Source: an uncultured Oscillospiraceae bacterium
GTDB taxonomy: Bacteria > Bacillota > Clostridia > Oscillospirales > Ruminococcaceae
Assembly (NCBI GenBank): GCA_910579545.1
Contig: CAJTVI010000095.1
Coordinates: 1-7,685 of the forward strand
Reading direction: 5' to 3'
DNA: 7,685 nt
Positions 6,095-7,685 of the stretch are shown piece by piece. Position numbers and translations under genes: made by a program. The notes below the pieces were generated by a model. That model saw nothing but the letters and a program-made list of their open reading frames with translations, was not told the DNA's origin and ran no database searches. Each line of letters opens with the position of its first letter. Positions within the stretch are counted from its first letter, which is position 1.

Positions 6095-6805
6095 ATGGCC
6101 GCGGCGTTCAAAGATAAAAAGCCGGCCGGCGGCCCTGTGTTTGACCCCGCCGCCGCGTCCGGGCCTGCGCGGCGCGGCGCGGCGCCCGGCCCGGCCCAGC
6201 AGCCGCTCACCGGCCTTAAGGGCGGGCTTGCCGCCCTGGAGCAAAAGCTGCCCGGGGCCTTAAAAAGCCGCGCCGCGGCCTGCGCCTTTTTGGCCGTGGC
6301 GGTGCTGGCGGGCGTGTTTGGCATCGGCGGGGGCAAGCTTTGCGCCTACCGCTCCAGCACCGAGATGCTCTATTTGATGGCGGACAGCCGCTACGGCGTG
6401 AGCATCGTGGAGGAGCTGGACGCCGCCCTCAGCGCCGCGGCGTCCATCACCGACCTCTGCGCCGTCCGGCTGGGCGAGCAGGACCCGGCGGTGGCGGCGG
6501 CCCGCGAGGCCATTGCCCTGCGGCGGGACGGGCTGGACGGCACCGGCCCGGCGGCGGCCTACAAAGCAAACCTTGCGCTGCAAAACGCCGTGGGCACGCT
6601 GTACAACACGGTGCGGTACGAGCTGGACGGCAGCGCCGGCGCGGCCCTGCAGGGGCTTTGGAGCGACTTTACCTCCCACCAGGAGCGGATGGGCCGCAGC
6701 GGCTACAACGATGCGGTAACCGCCTATAACCAGGCTGCGGGGGCCTTCCCCGCAAACCTCATCGGCGCGCTTTGGGGCGCCGGAGAATTGGAGCGTTTTG
6801 GATGA
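6095..6805 (+). CDS. LemA-like membrane protein (236 aa)
   Basis: Seen: a Pro/Ala/Gly-rich, basic N-terminus (1-58), one hydrophobic membrane segment (about 60-80), then a helical domain ending in YNDAVTAYNQAAGAFPANLI (204-223). That last segment is the hallmark of LemA proteins (Y-N-D-x-V-x-x-Y-N, then FPxNLI), and pairing with a TPM-domain gene is the common LemA arrangement, so the family call is good. It departs from typical LemA in its long N-terminal extension before the membrane helix, weak similarity in the middle, and an end soon after the signature. LemA function is poorly defined; it is envelope-associated. The start ATG is 1 nt after the telA stop with GGAG inside the telA end, implying coupling. 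The stop overlaps the next ATG by 4 bp. The orientation of the C-terminal domain, probably outside, is inferred. Confidence 0.78.
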   Translation: MAAAFKDKKPAGGPVFDPAAASGPARRGAAPGPAQQPLTGLKGGLAALEQKLPGALKSRAAACAFLAVAVLAGVFGIGGGKLCAYRSSTEMLYLMADSRYGVSIVEELDAALSAAASITDLCAVRLGEQDPAVAAAREAIALRRDGLDGTGPAAAYKANLALQNAVGTLYNTVRYELDGSAGAALQGLWSDFTSHQERMGRSGYNDAVTAYNQAAGAFPANLIGALWGAGELERFG

Positions 6806-7605
6806 ACAAGCGGTTTTGTGCGCCTGCGGCTTTCGCGGGGCGGTTTGGGCAAAAAAAGAGGCGGCTGGCCCTTTTGCCGGCGCTGGCGCTGTTTGCGGCG
6901 CTGGCCCTGGCCGGCTGCGGCGACAAGGCCCCAAACGGCCTGCCCGACCCGCCCCAGGGCAGCTGCGTGCTGGATTCGGCCGGCATCCTCTCGGACGAGG
7001 CCGAGGGCTATGTCAACGGGGTCACCTCCCAGCTTTCGGGCAGCTGCGGCGCGCAGATCGCGGTGATCACGGTCAACGGCGCGCCCAGCGCCCTGGCCGA
7101 TTTTACCGCCGACGTCTTTAACTATTGGGGCGTGGGCGACGCCGAAAAGGACAACGGCGTGGTGCTGGTGCTGGATGTTTCGGGCGGCGGCGATTACCAC
7201 TGCACCCAAGGCAAGGGGCTGGAAAAAACCCTGCCCACCGCCGTGATCAGCACCATTTTGCAGCAGCAGTTAGAGCCGGGCTTTGCCGCCGGCGATTACG
7301 ACGGCGGGGTGCGCAATACGGTGGACGCGCTGGCCGGCGAGCTGGCCGGCATCTACGGGGTGGACCTGGCCGCCGCGCCCTCGGGCGGGGTGGGCTTCCA
7401 CCCGGACGCCGCCGCGGCCAAACGGCAGGATAAGCAGGTAACCGGCAGCTTTGGCACCCTGCTGGTGATCTTTGTGCTGTTAACGGTGATCTTTGTGCTT
7501 GCGGCGGTCATGACCCCGCGCCGGCGCTACCGTGCGCGCGGCTTCTGGGGCCCGCCCAGGCCCCCCAGGCCGCCCCGCCCCTGCCCGGCGAGGAACTGGT
7601 GCTGA
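6802..7605 (+). CDS. TPM-domain lipoprotein with C-terminal membrane anchor; 3' end disrupted (267 aa as read)
   Basis: Seen: a basic patch KKRR (18-21), hydrophobic stretch and lipobox LAGC with Cys39, so predicted lipoprotein export. A TPM (TLP18.3/Psb32/MOLO-1, YgcG-type) domain spans about 56-182, with VLDSAGILSDEAEGYV at its start, a central Q-I-A-V-I-T-V strand and NGVVLVLDVSGG. A single membrane helix lies at 217-236, then a basic tail. Proteins of this type usually finish with an Arg/Pro then Gly/Ser-rich tail. Here the tail reads RGFWGPPRPPRPPRP (246-260), then CPARNWC and stops. Those last residues are merely the out-of-frame reading of mutL sequence, so the natural 3' end is missing. 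Start 6802 overlaps the LemA-like stop (ATGA) with GGAG 8 nt upstream. TPM proteins commonly pair with LemA; the function is an envelope role of uncertain kind. Confidence 0.82.
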   Translation: MNKRFCAPAAFAGRFGQKKRRLALLPALALFAALALAGCGDKAPNGLPDPPQGSCVLDSAGILSDEAEGYVNGVTSQLSGSCGAQIAVITVNGAPSALADFTADVFNYWGVGDAEKDNGVVLVLDVSGGGDYHCTQGKGLEKTLPTAVISTILQQQLEPGFAAGDYDGGVRNTVDALAGELAGIYGVDLAAAPSGGVGFHPDAAAAKRQDKQVTGSFGTLLVIFVLLTVIFVLAAVMTPRRRYRARGFWGPPRPPRPPRPCPARNWC

Positions 7606-7685
7606 TCGGCGAGGCTTTCAAGACCTACATCCTGGCCCAGCGCGGCGACGAACTGTGCGTCATTGACAAACACGCCGCCCACGAG
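7551..7685 (+). CDS. mutL: mutL C-terminal fragment, 5' part missing, runs off window
   Basis: In the frame +2 relative to the TPM gene, the last 32 codons read EELVLIGEAFKTYILAQR, then GDELCVIDKHAAHE to the window edge. This is the start of the MutL dimerisation/endonuclease domain, and DKHAAHE fits the conserved DQHA-x2-E metal-binding endonuclease motif of MutL proteins from bacteria lacking MutH. The preceding PAQAPQAAPPLPG (7551-7589) looks like the Pro/Ala-rich linker that joins the MutL halves. The N-terminal GHKL ATPase half is absent upstream, and there is no ATG or ribosome site for this frame; the frame is closed by a TAA at 7431. So this is not an intact gene as read. Whether it is a pseudogene or an artefact of joining two loci cannot be decided here. 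Confidence 0.85.

Noticed and set aside
7431..7685. Programmed frameshift producing a TPM-MutL fusion protein
   Set aside because: There is no convincing slippery heptamer with a downstream structure. The two domains have no plausible joint role (lipoprotein versus DNA repair), and the MutL ATPase half is missing, so a broken join is simpler.
1..7685. CRISPR arrays, insertion sequences, tRNA or rRNA genes
   Set aside because: No regularly spaced repeats, transposase-like proteins, terminal inverted repeats or cloverleaf-like sequences were seen on either strand.

Overview
This is a compact, very GC-rich bacterial window (rough impression, not counted). It has short gaps, AGGAGG-type ribosome binding sites, AT-rich sigma-A-like promoters and a T-box leader. 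These features suggest a high-GC Firmicute of the gut Oscillospiraceae/Ruminococcaceae type (Faecalibacterium/Gemmiger-like). The taxonomy is inference from style and gene content; no marker gene was compared.

Layout. Positions 53-1951 (minus strand) hold a complete thrS, threonyl-tRNA synthetase. It is preceded by a threonine T-box leader (about 2061-2386) with its own promoter (2393-2421). In the leader I can trace the specifier ACC, the T-box sequence, the antiterminator and a competing 12-bp terminator. Divergent from it, a plus-strand promoter (2468-2497) drives a Cof-type HAD phosphatase (2594-3490). A small uracil-DNA-glycosylase-superfamily protein, probably a deoxyinosine glycosylase (3487-4002), overlaps the phosphatase by 4 bp.

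After a possible terminator comes a second plus-strand unit. It consists of an XpaC-like membrane protein (4207-4833), a TelA-family toxic-anion-resistance protein (4942-6093), a LemA-like membrane protein (6095-6805) and a TPM-domain lipoprotein with a C-terminal membrane anchor (6802 onward). The xpaC-like promoter carries a perfect 9-bp inverted repeat over its -10 box, a likely operator. telA has an additional promoter of its own. The last three genes are packed at 1-nt and 4-bp-overlap spacing, so this looks like one envelope or stress module built from known but poorly understood families. Two members are predicted membrane proteins, one is a lipoprotein and one is cytosolic.

Anomaly. 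At about 7545-7590 the TPM gene loses its expected C-terminal tail. The sequence passes, in another reading frame, into the C-terminal domain of MutL, ending on its DKHAAHE endonuclease motif at the window edge. The MutL ATPase half is absent. The join lies in a CCCAGGCC-repeat, proline-coding stretch, so it is either an assembly chimera or a real deletion/rearrangement. I found no CRISPR array, transposase, tRNA or rRNA.
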